Shown in pieces: positions 8,192 to 16,943 of a stretch of 64,000 bases of DNA. This stretch comes from Mariniphaga anaerophila. GTDB lineage: Bacteria > Bacteroidota > Bacteroidia > Bacteroidales > Prolixibacteraceae. Under the pieces are notes generated by a model that saw only the letters and a program-made list of their open reading frames with translations, had not been told where the DNA came from and did not search any database. The stretch is taken from positions 558,001 through 622,000 of the forward strand of contig NZ_FQUM01000003.1 in the NCBI RefSeq assembly GCF_900129025.1. The letters are read 5' to 3'. The position numbers and the translations under genes were made by a program. The number at the start of each line of letters is the position of its first letter. Position 1 is the first letter of the stretch.

Positions 8192-9706
8192 ATGAAAAGT
8201 ATTTTATTGACGTTGATTCTATTTATCGTATGTTTTTCTGTTCATTCGCAATCCACCCCTCCCAAATTCGAGTTTCGGGGTGTTTGGGTGGCTACGGTTG
8301 CAAATATCGACTGGCCGTCGAAACCGGGCTTGTCAACAGAAGAGCAGCAAAAAGAAGTGATTGAAATTCTCGATATGCACAAAAGACTCGGAATGAATGC
8401 AATAATTCTTCAGGTTCGACCAACTTCCGATGCGTTTTATGCTTCGGCGCTGGAACCGTGGTCGAGATATCTTTCGGGCACTCCGGGGCAGGCTCCCGAA
8501 CCGTTTTACGACCCGTTGCAATTCTGGATTGAACAGAGCCACAAGCGGGGAATGGAATTGCATGCATGGCTGAACCCGTTTCGGGTGGCTTTAAACCATA
8601 AACAATCGCTGGCGGGAGAACATGTCGCTTTTAAGCATCCGGAATGGATTTTGAAATATGGCAACAGCCTTTATTTTGACCCGGGGCTGCCACAAACACG
8701 CGATTTTGTAGCAACCGTCGTAAAAGATATTGTGGCCCGCTACGATGTAGACGCCATTCATTTTGATGATTATTTTTATCCATATCCGTTGAAAGAAGAT
8801 TTTCCCGATACAACATCGTTTGCATCGTATAACCGTGGATATTCTCCTGCATACAAAGCCGACTGGCGCCGCGAAAACGTGGACATTATTATAAAACTGT
8901 TGAACGAAACCATTAAAGCAACCAAGCCGTGGGTCAAGTTTGGCATCAGTCCTTTTGGCGTTTGGCGAAATATTGCTGACGATCCCCGGGGGTCTGATTC
9001 ACGAGCCGGAGCCACCAATTACGATCATCTTTATGCCAACATTATCAAGTGGCAGGAGAATGGCTGGATTGATTATACGTTGCCACAACTGTACTGGCAA
9101 ATTGGCCATCCGCTGGCCGATTTTGAAAAACTGGCCCAGTGGTGGAATTTACATAACTACGGAAGAGGAATGTATATTGGGCAGGGAGTTTATAAAAGCG
9201 ATTCTTCTGCCGACGTAAAAGAATGGGCACAACCCGGAGAATTACCTAAACAAATCAGGTTGCTTAGAGAGATTCCTGGAATTACCGGCTCGGCTTTTTA
9301 CAGCAGTAAACATTTTAAAAGAGATTTAATGGGATTTCAGGACAGCCTGATGCAGGATTTGTTTCGCTATCCGGCACTGGTGCCCCCCATGCCGTGGATC
9401 GACAACCAGCCGCCGCTTCCGGTTGCTCGGTTCAAAAAAAGCGGACGTACTGTAAAATGGAACAGCAAAAAGGCAGATTCGGAGTTGGATCAGCCCAAAC
9501 GTTTTGTTATTTATCTGAATGAAGAAGGAACGAAATTGAATCCGGAGAACCCGAAATTTATTCATGTTATACTGAATGATGGAGAAGATAAGTTCAAATT
9601 TGAAAAAATTAACAAAAAAAGAAGAAAGTATGAAGTGCGTGTTTCTGTGCTGGATCGGTTGAATAATGAAAGCTGGTTGAGTGCGCCGGTGACAATAAAG
9701 CTGTAA
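8192..9706 (+). CDS. secreted glycoside hydrolase of the GHL10/DUF187 (YngK-like) type
   Basis: A signal peptide 'MKSILLTLILFIVCFSVHSQ' is followed by a TIM-barrel domain opening with 'EFRGVWVATVANIDWP', the hallmark of the DUF187/GHL10 family. Further family blocks are 'NAIILQVRPTSDAFY', 'AWLNPFRV', 'DAIHFDDYFYP' (paired acidic residues in the putative active site) and 'DYTLPQLYWQIGH'. The last ~90 residues form a small beta-rich domain. Members are thought to act on glycans, some on peptidoglycan. The divergent murQ/kinase pair makes a wall-derived substrate plausible but unproven. The protein is likely periplasmic or on the surface. Confidence 0.85.
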   Translation: MKSILLTLILFIVCFSVHSQSTPPKFEFRGVWVATVANIDWPSKPGLSTEEQQKEVIEILDMHKRLGMNAIILQVRPTSDAFYASALEPWSRYLSGTPGQAPEPFYDPLQFWIEQSHKRGMELHAWLNPFRVALNHKQSLAGEHVAFKHPEWILKYGNSLYFDPGLPQTRDFVATVVKDIVARYDVDAIHFDDYFYPYPLKEDFPDTTSFASYNRGYSPAYKADWRRENVDIIIKLLNETIKATKPWVKFGISPFGVWRNIADDPRGSDSRAGATNYDHLYANIIKWQENGWIDYTLPQLYWQIGHPLADFEKLAQWWNLHNYGRGMYIGQGVYKSDSSADVKEWAQPGELPKQIRLLREIPGITGSAFYSSKHFKRDLMGFQDSLMQDLFRYPALVPPMPWIDNQPPLPVARFKKSGRTVKWNSKKADSELDQPKRFVIYLNEEGTKLNPENPKFIHVILNDGEDKFKFEKINKKRRKYEVRVSVLDRLNNESWLSAPVTIKL

Positions 9707-9734
9707 TTTTTCTTTCAGTTTTCGAACGATTGTC

Positions 9735-9742
9735 TAAATTTG
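9735..9742 (+). promoter_or_regulatory. candidate -7 box of tRNA-Lys promoter
   Basis: TAAATTTG matches TAnnTTTG and ends 10 nt before the tRNA. No exact -33 box is visible. Confidence 0.4.
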
Positions 9743-9752
9743 CAGAAAAAAT

Positions 9753-9825
<73 letters not shown>

Positions 9826-9875
9826 CAAAATCGCCTCTTCATTCTTCCCCGAAGAAAAACTTAATCAAATACGAT

Positions 9876-11315
9876 ATGAATAGAACTGACTGTTTTGTCG
9901 CCTACTCCGGGATGGAAGAAACCCGAAATCTGGTTTCAGTATTAAAGGCAAATGCATTGGTAAACAGTGTTTTTGTGATCAGTCCCGAAAAAGTTAATAT
10001 TCCGGGTAGTGAAACCCTGGTAACCGAAACTCCTCTTTCTACGGCAACAATGTTGCAAATTGCACAAAAGTCAACATCAGAATATTGTTTGCTTGCTTTG
10101 CGAAGTACGCCGCTTGAGTTGGGTCAGTTCAGCATTGAGCGATTGTTTCAGGTGGCCGAAAATACGGGCGCGGCAATGGTTTACGCCGATTATCGCGAAA
10201 TAAAAAATGGGAAAGAGATGCTTCATCCGGTAGTTGATTACCAACAGGGAAGTTTGCGCGATGATTTTAATTTTGGCCCGGTTCAGTTTTATCGTTCCGG
10301 AATTTTGAAAAGCTTTTCCGAAGCTCATTTTCAAATTGCAGGATATTATGCTTTGAGGCTGCACGCTTCGCGCATGGGCGAACTTGTTCGTGTTCCCGAA
10401 TTTTTGTTTTCGATGGTTGAATCGGATACCCGAAAATCGGGTGAAATACAATTTGATTACGTAAGCGCGTCTGCCCGCGATAAGCAAATTGAAATGGAGA
10501 ATGCATGCACAGCGCATTTGAAAAAGATTGGAGCTTCCCTTTCTCCTCCGTTTCAGGAAGTCGATTTTGAAGAAAGTGAGTTTCCGGTGGAAGTATCGGT
10601 GATTATTCCGGTGCGCAACCGTGCAAAAACAATTAAAGACGCAGTAGAATCAGTGCTAATGCAGAAGACTGATTTCTGGTTTAACCTGATTGTTGTGGAC
10701 AATTACTCCACTGACGAAACTACTTCTATTTTAGAGGAGTTTGCAAAAGAAGGTATGTTAATTCATGTTGTTCCCGAGCGCAAAGATTTAGGAATTGGCG
10801 GCTGCTGGAACGAAGGAATTTTTCATGAAAAATGTGGCAGGTTTGCGGTTCAGCTCGACAGCGACGATTTGTATGCCAGCGAAAATACGCTGCAAACTAT
10901 TGTGGATAAATTTTACGAAGAAAAATGTGCCATGGTGGTGGGAACGTACCAGATGACCAACTTTGCGTTGGAAGAGATTCCTCCGGGAATTATTGACCAC
11001 CGGGAGTGGACTCCGGAAAACGGACCGAACAATGCACTTCGAATCAACGGACTGGGTGCCCCGCGTGCTTTTTATACGCCGGTGCTGCGTCAGATAAAAG
11101 TGCCAAATGTTAGTTATGGCGAAGATTACGCGTTGGGGCTGGCTATTTCGCGTACCTGGAAAATCGGGCGTATTTACGAGCCGGTGTACCTCTGCCGCCG
11201 CTGGGAAGACAACACCGATGCATCGTTAGATATAGAAAAACAGAATGCGCACAATTTGTACAAAGATCGCATCCGGACAATTGAACTGAAAGCGCGGATG
11301 AAACAAAAACAGTAA
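9876..11315 (+). CDS. family 2 glycosyltransferase
   Basis: The frame is open back into the tRNA-Lys gene, so the first usable ATG after the tRNA (9876, '[12 protein letters not shown]') is taken as the start, giving 479 residues. The N-terminal ~230 residues resemble an incomplete GT-A-like region. A full GT2 domain begins at about '[16 protein letters not shown]' and carries '[12 protein letters not shown]' and the DxD-type metal site 'VQLDSDDLY'. It would transfer a sugar from a nucleotide-sugar donor in the cytoplasm; acceptor unknown. No membrane helices are seen. The DUF4922 gene follows after 35 nt and is probably co-transcribed. Confidence 0.85.
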   Translation: MNRTDCFVAYSGMEETRNLVSVLKANALVNSVFVISPEKVNIPGSETLVTETPLSTATMLQIAQKSTSEYCLLALRSTPLELGQFSIERLFQVAENTGAAMVYADYREIKNGKEMLHPVVDYQQGSLRDDFNFGPVQFYRSGILKSFSEAHFQIAGYYALRLHASRMGELVRVPEFLFSMVESDTRKSGEIQFDYVSASARDKQIEMENACTAHLKKIGASLSPPFQEVDFEESEFPVEVSVIIPVRNRAKTIKDAVESVLMQKTDFWFNLIVVDNYSTDETTSILEEFAKEGMLIHVVPERKDLGIGGCWNEGIFHEKCGRFAVQLDSDDLYASENTLQTIVDKFYEEKCAMVVGTYQMTNFALEEIPPGIIDHREWTPENGPNNALRINGLGAPRAFYTPVLRQIKVPNVSYGEDYALGLAISRTWKIGRIYEPVYLCRRWEDNTDASLDIEKQNAHNLYKDRIRTIELKARMKQKQ

Positions 11316-11350
11316 CAGTGGATTTTGGCCGTTATTAATTTACTGAGTAA

Positions 11351-12349
11351 GTGGATAAGAATAAAATTATTTCTACGGAAGAGCTGGCAGAGTTCGGAGA
11401 AACAGAGTCGCTGAATCAGCGTGCCTTTGCTTTGATTAATCAGCAAAAGGGAACATGGGAACTTGCACATAATAACTACGCAGCGCTTTCAGGTGTGCAG
11501 ACGCGGAGTTTCGATTTTGGCCACTTCAAAATTATTGTTCAGCATAATCCGGGGCGCATCCGGTCGTCGGCGGCAAAAACCGATGCCGGCTCCATTGCTG
11601 CAAGGCCTTGTTTCCTTTGTGCGAAAAATCTTCCTGAGGTTCAAAAAGGGATAATTTTTCAGAACAGGTTTTTTATTCTGGTTAATCCGTTTCCAATTTT
11701 CCCTGCTCATCTCACGGTGCCTCACTTCGAACATACACCGCAGCAAATACTGGCTTATTTTCCGGATATGCTGGAGCTTGCCCGGGCGTTGCCGGGGTTT
11801 ACTGTTTTTTACAACGGGCCGCAGTGTGGCGCTTCTGCACCCGACCATTTCCATTTTCAGGCGGGAATCAGGGGGTTTCTTCCTGTTGAGGAAGAGTTGG
11901 ATGAGCTGGAGAAAAATCATTCAACAACGCTTTTTCAGAATAGTCAGCTTCATGTTTATGCTGTTGAAAACTATTTTCGAAAATTTGTTGCTGTTTGTTC
12001 TTCAGAAAAGCGTGAAGTAGTTCGTGCCTTTAATTACTTATATCAGCAACTTCCTGCTGTTGATAATAACGAACCAATGTTAAATGTCTTGTGCTTTTTT
12101 GAAGAAGAAACATGGAAGATTTTAGTGTTTCCTCGCGCCAAACAGCGGCCATCTCATTTTTTTGAAACAGGTGAAAAACAGATAGTCGTAAGTCCGGCAG
12201 CTGTTGAGCTGGGAGGAGTTCTCGTACTCCCCAGGGCTGAAGATTTTTCGTCAATTTCTTCCCGAACCATCCAAGAGATATATGGAGAAGTTACTTTGCA
12301 GTCGTCAGATTTTTCCAGGCTGAAAAGTATGTTCGCTCAATTTAGCTGA
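11351..12349 (+). CDS. DUF4922 / HIT-like nucleotidyltransferase-related protein
   Basis: This 332-residue soluble protein uses a GTG start. It has 'RPCFLCAKNLP' and a histidine-rich block 'CGASAPDHFHFQAG' that resembles the HxHxQ active site of galactose-1-phosphate uridylyltransferase, Ap4A phosphorylase and HIT proteins. A 'NPFPIFPAHLTVPHFEH' stretch sits before it, as in those enzymes. I read it as the DUF4922 family; a phosphorylase or nucleotidyltransferase activity on a sugar nucleotide is inferred from the motif. Position after a glycosyltransferase suits a role in supplying or recycling a sugar nucleotide. Confidence 0.7.
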   Translation: MDKNKIISTEELAEFGETESLNQRAFALINQQKGTWELAHNNYAALSGVQTRSFDFGHFKIIVQHNPGRIRSSAAKTDAGSIAARPCFLCAKNLPEVQKGIIFQNRFFILVNPFPIFPAHLTVPHFEHTPQQILAYFPDMLELARALPGFTVFYNGPQCGASAPDHFHFQAGIRGFLPVEEELDELEKNHSTTLFQNSQLHVYAVENYFRKFVAVCSSEKREVVRAFNYLYQQLPAVDNNEPMLNVLCFFEEETWKILVFPRAKQRPSHFFETGEKQIVVSPAAVELGGVLVLPRAEDFSSISSRTIQEIYGEVTLQSSDFSRLKSMFAQFS

Positions 12350-12511
12350 TTTGCGTATTTATAACCCGCAATTTTAATCCGAACCTTTTTGTCCTTTTTT
12401 AGTGATTTTCGCTTTTGTGTTTTGCAAAAGATGCAGTATTTTTATCGTCGATTTTTCAGGAAGAGAATAGCTGTTTAGGATTTACAAACCCAAAGAGAGC
12501 AGAACAGATAA

Positions 12512-15124
12512 ATGAGAGCAGAAGATATATTAAAGGCGCTTCCGGTACCTTTTTATGTTATCGATCTGAAAAAGAAAAGAATAGTTCAGACCAACGACGC
12601 AAAAGTAAAGCCTGAGCAAGGGCCGTGCTTTGCACAACTTTTTGATCAGAATACGCCTTGCCGCGAAAAGGATGGAAAGTGCCTATGCGAACGAATGATT
12701 GAGAAAAACCTGGATGCCGGTTTTACGCTGGAGTCCGGCCAAAGAAAAGATAAACGAGTATACCGTGCCAGCGTTAAAAAACTTGAGGGTGACCTGGCGA
12801 TTGCCACATATTCTGAAATCACCCGTGAGGTTTCCTCTATCAAAGAAATGAAAATTAATACCCGGAGAATGGAGAGAGCTGAAAAGCTTGCCCTGTTTGG
12901 TTCTTGGGAAATTGATCTGCAGACAAAAGATTTATTTGCGACCCGAGGCGCCGGAGAAATTTATGGCGGAAGTGGCGGCTTTTTTTCTTTGGAGGAGGTG
13001 AAGCGGCTCGCTGTACCAAAATATCGAAAATTATTGGATGAGGCTTTCGATAATTTAATTTCCGGAAAGCGCCCTTACAATGTGCGGTATCAGATTAAAC
13101 GTGTCAGCGACGGGCAGCTCAGGTGTATTCATGCGATTGCAGAATACCGGCCTGATAAAAACATGGTTTTTGGTGTGGTAAATGATATTACAGAGGTAAT
13201 TCTCTCTCAAAAAGCGCTTCACGAAAGCCTTGCCGATCTTAGTCTTGCCCAAAAAATTGCAAAAATAGGGAACTGGAAATACCGCCCCGGAGAGCGGAAC
13301 TTACAGTGGTCCGACGAATTGCTCGAAATACTGGAGAGGAAATCGTTTCCGGGTAATCCGGGAATTGAAGATTTCAGGGAGTTTGCGGAGGAAGACCATT
13401 TTAATTTGTTTAAAAAAGCCGTTAGGTCGGCCATTCATGTAGGCAAACCTTTTGAACATCAGTTTTACATTAAGCTGACAAGCGGCAGAAGAAAATGGGT
13501 GGAAATTATTTGTAGACCCGATAAGGAAAAAGGTGAGTATGGACATTTTTTGCGCGGAACCATTCAGGATGTGACGTCGAGCAAGTTGGCGGAAATTGAG
13601 TTGCAGCGCTTGACTAACCGTCAGACGACCTTGATTCAAAATTTGCCCGACGCTGTTTACATGAAGGATGTAAATTATCGTAAAATCGTTGTGAATAAAG
13701 GCGACGTAGAAAATTGCGGAGTGAGCAGTCCGGAAGAATTAATAGGGAAAACGGATTTCGATATTTATCCGCGGGAAGCAGCAGAAAAATATTTTAAAGA
13801 CGATCAACTGGTTATTGAACAGGGAATACCTGTCATAAATCGTGAGGAAGAACTGCCTGGCGAACCGAAACGCTGGATTTTGACCACTAAAGTTCCTTTG
13901 CGTGATGTTAACGGACAAGTGATTGGACTGGTAGGAATCGGCCACGATATTACCCTCAGAAAACAGATGGTGGAGGAGTTGAGTGAGGCAAAACAGAAAG
14001 CAGAAGAGAGCGATAAACTTAAATCGCTTTTCCTGGCGAACATGAGTCATGAGATTCGGACGCCACTGAATGCAATTCTTGGTTTTTCGAAGTTTATAAG
14101 CAGCGGAAAACTTCCGCACGAAAAACTGGAGTATTACGGGAAAATAATTGAAAGTTCGGGGCAGCGGCTTACTTCTGTTATCAATGATATTATTGACATT
14201 TCGCTTATTCAGGCCAATCAGTTGAAGGTAGATTACAGCTTTTTTGATATTAACGATTTGTTGGAGGAGATGCACATTGTGTATAAAGCGCAGCAGAGTG
14301 AAAAAATTCAAAAAATTGATTTTCGGGTAAGGTATTGTGAGAATCAGGAGCATAAAGTATTTAAATCGGACAAGAACCGGGTGTTCCAGATTTTCCGTAA
14401 TTTACTCGATAATGCTTTTAAATTCACAGATGAAGGAACCATCGAATTTGGCTGTTATACTTCGTCTTCTGAGAAAATGACGCTATTTGTTAAAGATTCG
14501 GGAATAGGGATAGAAGAGGGAAAAACGAATGTTATTTTTGAATCTTTCAGACAGGCACAGGAGGGGTTTTCCAGAAGGTATGAGGGAACAGGACTGGGAT
14601 TAGCCATTGTTTCAGGTATTGTGAATCGCCTGCACGGAAAAGTTTGGGTGGATTCAACAGCGGGAGCAGGTTCTACTTTTTTTGTGGATATTCCTTTTGA
14701 AGCAGAAAAAGTTACGTCTGACCACGGAGCAGTGGGCAAACAATCAGAGAATGAGGGCGAAAACCAGAAAAAGAGAATTGTTTCTTTTGAAGATGACCTG
14801 TCCAGCATTGAGTATATGAAAAGCATGGCAACGCTTTTGGGACACAACCTGGTTAATTTTGACAATCCGCCACTGGGAATAGAGTACCTGCGAAAGAACA
14901 AGGCTGATTTGGTTTTGATGGACGTGCGGTTGCCGTTAATGAACGGGTTTGAAGCAACACGAATCATCAAATCAGAATTTCCTGACCTGCCGGTAATTAT
15001 TCAGACGGCTTACGCCATGAAAGGTGATATGGAAAAAGCATTTCAGTCGGGTTGCGACGATTACCTGGCAAAGCCCGTTCTGTTAAAAGACCTGAAAAAG
15101 AAAATAAAGCACTTTTTACAGTAG
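12512..15124 (+). CDS. soluble hybrid histidine kinase with four PAS-type domains and a receiver
   Basis: The 870 residues contain no signal peptide or membrane segment, so this is a cytoplasmic sensor. In order: a PAS-like domain (1-115) with a Cys cluster 'PCREKDGKCLC'; three further PAS/PAC units at about 120-235, 245-365 and 370-495; HisKA with H-box 'MSHEIRTPLN' (His about 513); HATPase with 'NLLDNAFKF', 'DSGIGI' and 'GTGLGLAI'; and a C-terminal receiver (755-870) with phospho-acceptor Asp about 804 in 'VLMDVRLP' and Lys in 'LAKPV'. The Cys cluster could bind a metal or sense redox state; that is inference. No response-regulator gene is adjacent. Confidence 0.93.
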   Translation: MRAEDILKALPVPFYVIDLKKKRIVQTNDAKVKPEQGPCFAQLFDQNTPCREKDGKCLCERMIEKNLDAGFTLESGQRKDKRVYRASVKKLEGDLAIATYSEITREVSSIKEMKINTRRMERAEKLALFGSWEIDLQTKDLFATRGAGEIYGGSGGFFSLEEVKRLAVPKYRKLLDEAFDNLISGKRPYNVRYQIKRVSDGQLRCIHAIAEYRPDKNMVFGVVNDITEVILSQKALHESLADLSLAQKIAKIGNWKYRPGERNLQWSDELLEILERKSFPGNPGIEDFREFAEEDHFNLFKKAVRSAIHVGKPFEHQFYIKLTSGRRKWVEIICRPDKEKGEYGHFLRGTIQDVTSSKLAEIELQRLTNRQTTLIQNLPDAVYMKDVNYRKIVVNKGDVENCGVSSPEELIGKTDFDIYPREAAEKYFKDDQLVIEQGIPVINREEELPGEPKRWILTTKVPLRDVNGQVIGLVGIGHDITLRKQMVEELSEAKQKAEESDKLKSLFLANMSHEIRTPLNAILGFSKFISSGKLPHEKLEYYGKIIESSGQRLTSVINDIIDISLIQANQLKVDYSFFDINDLLEEMHIVYKAQQSEKIQKIDFRVRYCENQEHKVFKSDKNRVFQIFRNLLDNAFKFTDEGTIEFGCYTSSSEKMTLFVKDSGIGIEEGKTNVIFESFRQAQEGFSRRYEGTGLGLAIVSGIVNRLHGKVWVDSTAGAGSTFFVDIPFEAEKVTSDHGAVGKQSENEGENQKKRIVSFEDDLSSIEYMKSMATLLGHNLVNFDNPPLGIEYLRKNKADLVLMDVRLPLMNGFEATRIIKSEFPDLPVIIQTAYAMKGDMEKAFQSGCDDYLAKPVLLKDLKKKIKHFLQ

Positions 15125-15131
15125 TGGTGCT

Positions 15132-16256
15132 CTACGATTTTTGGTTTCGTTGCCTGTTATCTTTTTGCCTGCGCCCTCTGTAGTTGTTTTTCTTTTTTCT
15201 TGGTTTGTTTTTCCGGGGATTTTTATTTTCGAACCGGTCGATGCTTTCGTTGTTCATGGTTTGCCATCCGATTTCGTCAGCTCCGGGAACCTCTTTTTTC
15301 GGCAACTCCGGTTTTTTACCCCTTTTGTTTTGCTGGATAATGTCTTTTACTTCTTTTAACGAAAGAGCAAAAGTTCCTGATGTTGCATCGCCTTCAATGG
15401 TAAACCAGATTTCTTTTTTCAGATAGTCTGTTTTTAATGGTTTGGCAATGCCTTTACTCATTTCGAGGTACATGAGTTCTTCCGGAAATTCCTGGCGCGC
15501 TTCCATGTAAGTATCAAGTTCGTATAGCAAGCAGCATTTTAGCTTTCCGCAGGCACCTGCCATCTTTTGAGCTGATGGCGAAAGTCCTTGCTTTTGAGCT
15601 GCGTCTGAAGAAATGCTTGAAAAATCGGTTCGCCAGCTAGAACAGCAAAGTTCCCGGCCACACGAGCCTATTCCTCCTACCAGACCGGCTTCCTGTCGTG
15701 CCCCGATTTGTTTCATCTCAACTTTAATCCGGAATTCGCGAGCATAGAGTTTTATCAATTCCCTGAAATCAACACGCCCATCGGCAATGTAATAGAAAAT
15801 GGCCTTTTTGCCGTCACCTCGGTATTCTACCTCTCCAATTTTCATGTCAAGCCCCAGATCTGCTGCCAGTTGTCTGGAACGTATTAACGTTGATTTTTCA
15901 ATCTTTCGGGCAGAAGCCAGTACCTGCAAATCGTTTTCGGTAGCCTTGCGGTAAATGGTGTTTAGCGTGTATCGACGTTTGTTTTTTACTTTCCGGTCGA
16001 ATTGTTTTTCGGCAAGATATCCCGTCAGAGTAACCTCTCCCACGTCATGGCCAGGCGAGGTGGCAACAATTACTTTGTCCCCTCTTTTTAGTGGAATATC
16101 GTCTGTGTTTCTGTAAAATTCTTTCCGTGTTGTTTTAAACTTAACCTCAACTATATCTGATTGATCCGACGTATCCGGTAGGTCGTTCAACCAATTGTAT
16201 ATGTCAACTTTTTCTTCAGTAACTGTATTATTGAACGCGCATCCTGCACAACTCAT
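15132..16256 (-). CDS. ricT: PSP1-domain protein, RicT/YaaT homologue
   Basis: This 374-residue protein has the conserved Cys block 'GSCGRELCCSSW' followed by 'GACGKLKCCLLYE' typical of the PSP1/YaaT family, plus the upstream 'RELIKLYAREFRIKVEMKQIGARQEAG' stretch. In Bacillus the homologue belongs to a Fe-S-binding complex that affects RNA processing; the role in Bacteroidota is not established. Residues ~335-374 form a very basic Arg/Lys/Asn tail that could contact RNA. It is convergent with the hybrid kinase, with 7 nt between the stops and no obvious terminator. Confidence 0.88.
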   Translation of the reverse strand: MSCAGCAFNNTVTEEKVDIYNWLNDLPDTSDQSDIVEVKFKTTRKEFYRNTDDIPLKRGDKVIVATSPGHDVGEVTLTGYLAEKQFDRKVKNKRRYTLNTIYRKATENDLQVLASARKIEKSTLIRSRQLAADLGLDMKIGEVEYRGDGKKAIFYYIADGRVDFRELIKLYAREFRIKVEMKQIGARQEAGLVGGIGSCGRELCCSSWRTDFSSISSDAAQKQGLSPSAQKMAGACGKLKCCLLYELDTYMEARQEFPEELMYLEMSKGIAKPLKTDYLKKEIWFTIEGDATSGTFALSLKEVKDIIQQNKRGKKPELPKKEVPGADEIGWQTMNNESIDRFENKNPRKNKPRKKKNNYRGRRQKDNRQRNQKS

Positions 16257-16344
16257 ATCTTCCCCTGCTTTAATATTTCACGGGCAAAGATCGAAAAAAA
16301 GATTGAAATGTCGTAAATTAAATAATCTAAATTTAAAAGAATAA

Positions 16345-16767
16345 ATGATGGAACCGTCTGAAGTATTTGCAGGTATTAATTATTGGGCAGTTGTTGTTGC
16401 TGCTTTCAGCTCGTTTATTATTGGCTGGATTTGGTATGGTCCCCTGTTTGGAAAAACCTGGATGAAGTTAAATGGTTTTACCGAAGATGATTTGAAAAAG
16501 GAGAGTTTGCCCGTGCCGGTAACAATGGTTGTAAACTACGTGGCAACAGTGTTGGCCGCTTTGGCTATCGCTATGTTTCTCGGTCCGGAATCGGATGCGG
16601 GTTTTGGCGTTTTTGCCGGATTAATGATTGCCGGATTCTGGATTGGCACCAGCCGGTTGAACGACGTTCTTTATGAACGGAAGCCGTGGAAATTATTCTT
16701 TATAAATCTGGGGTATTACGTTGTGATTTATATTATTATGGGCGCAATTCTGGGAGCCTGGCATTAA
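16345..16767 (+). CDS. DUF1761 small membrane protein
   Basis: This 140-residue protein has four hydrophobic segments (about 14-30, 53-72, 83-100, 115-136) and the motif 'WIWYGPLFGKTWMKLNG' after the first, typical of DUF1761. Two adjacent ATGs (16345, 16348) could serve as start. Function unknown; inner-membrane location follows from the helices. Confidence 0.8.
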   Translation: MMEPSEVFAGINYWAVVVAAFSSFIIGWIWYGPLFGKTWMKLNGFTEDDLKKESLPVPVTMVVNYVATVLAALAIAMFLGPESDAGFGVFAGLMIAGFWIGTSRLNDVLYERKPWKLFFINLGYYVVIYIIMGAILGAWH

Positions 16768-16928
16768 ATGTATTGAAGGGGATAGGACTTTTGGGCTTTG
16801 TTTTTCGAAGGTTACTTTTGAAAAGTACCAGCAAAGTTGCCAAAAGTTATACGGATAATCTTGATTTCTTGTTGAAAAATATTGGCCGAAGCAGCTGTTG
16901 ATTCTTTTCATCGGGCGAAGCAAACTAC

Positions 16929-16936
16929 TATCTTTG
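16929..16936 (+). promoter_or_regulatory. candidate -7 box immediately before mutS
   Basis: TATCTTTG matches TAnnTTTG and lies only 7 nt before the mutS ATG. Transcription from it would give an almost leaderless mRNA. The expected -33 position holds TTTT rather than TTTG. Confidence 0.4.
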
Positions 16937-16943
16937 TTTCCCA

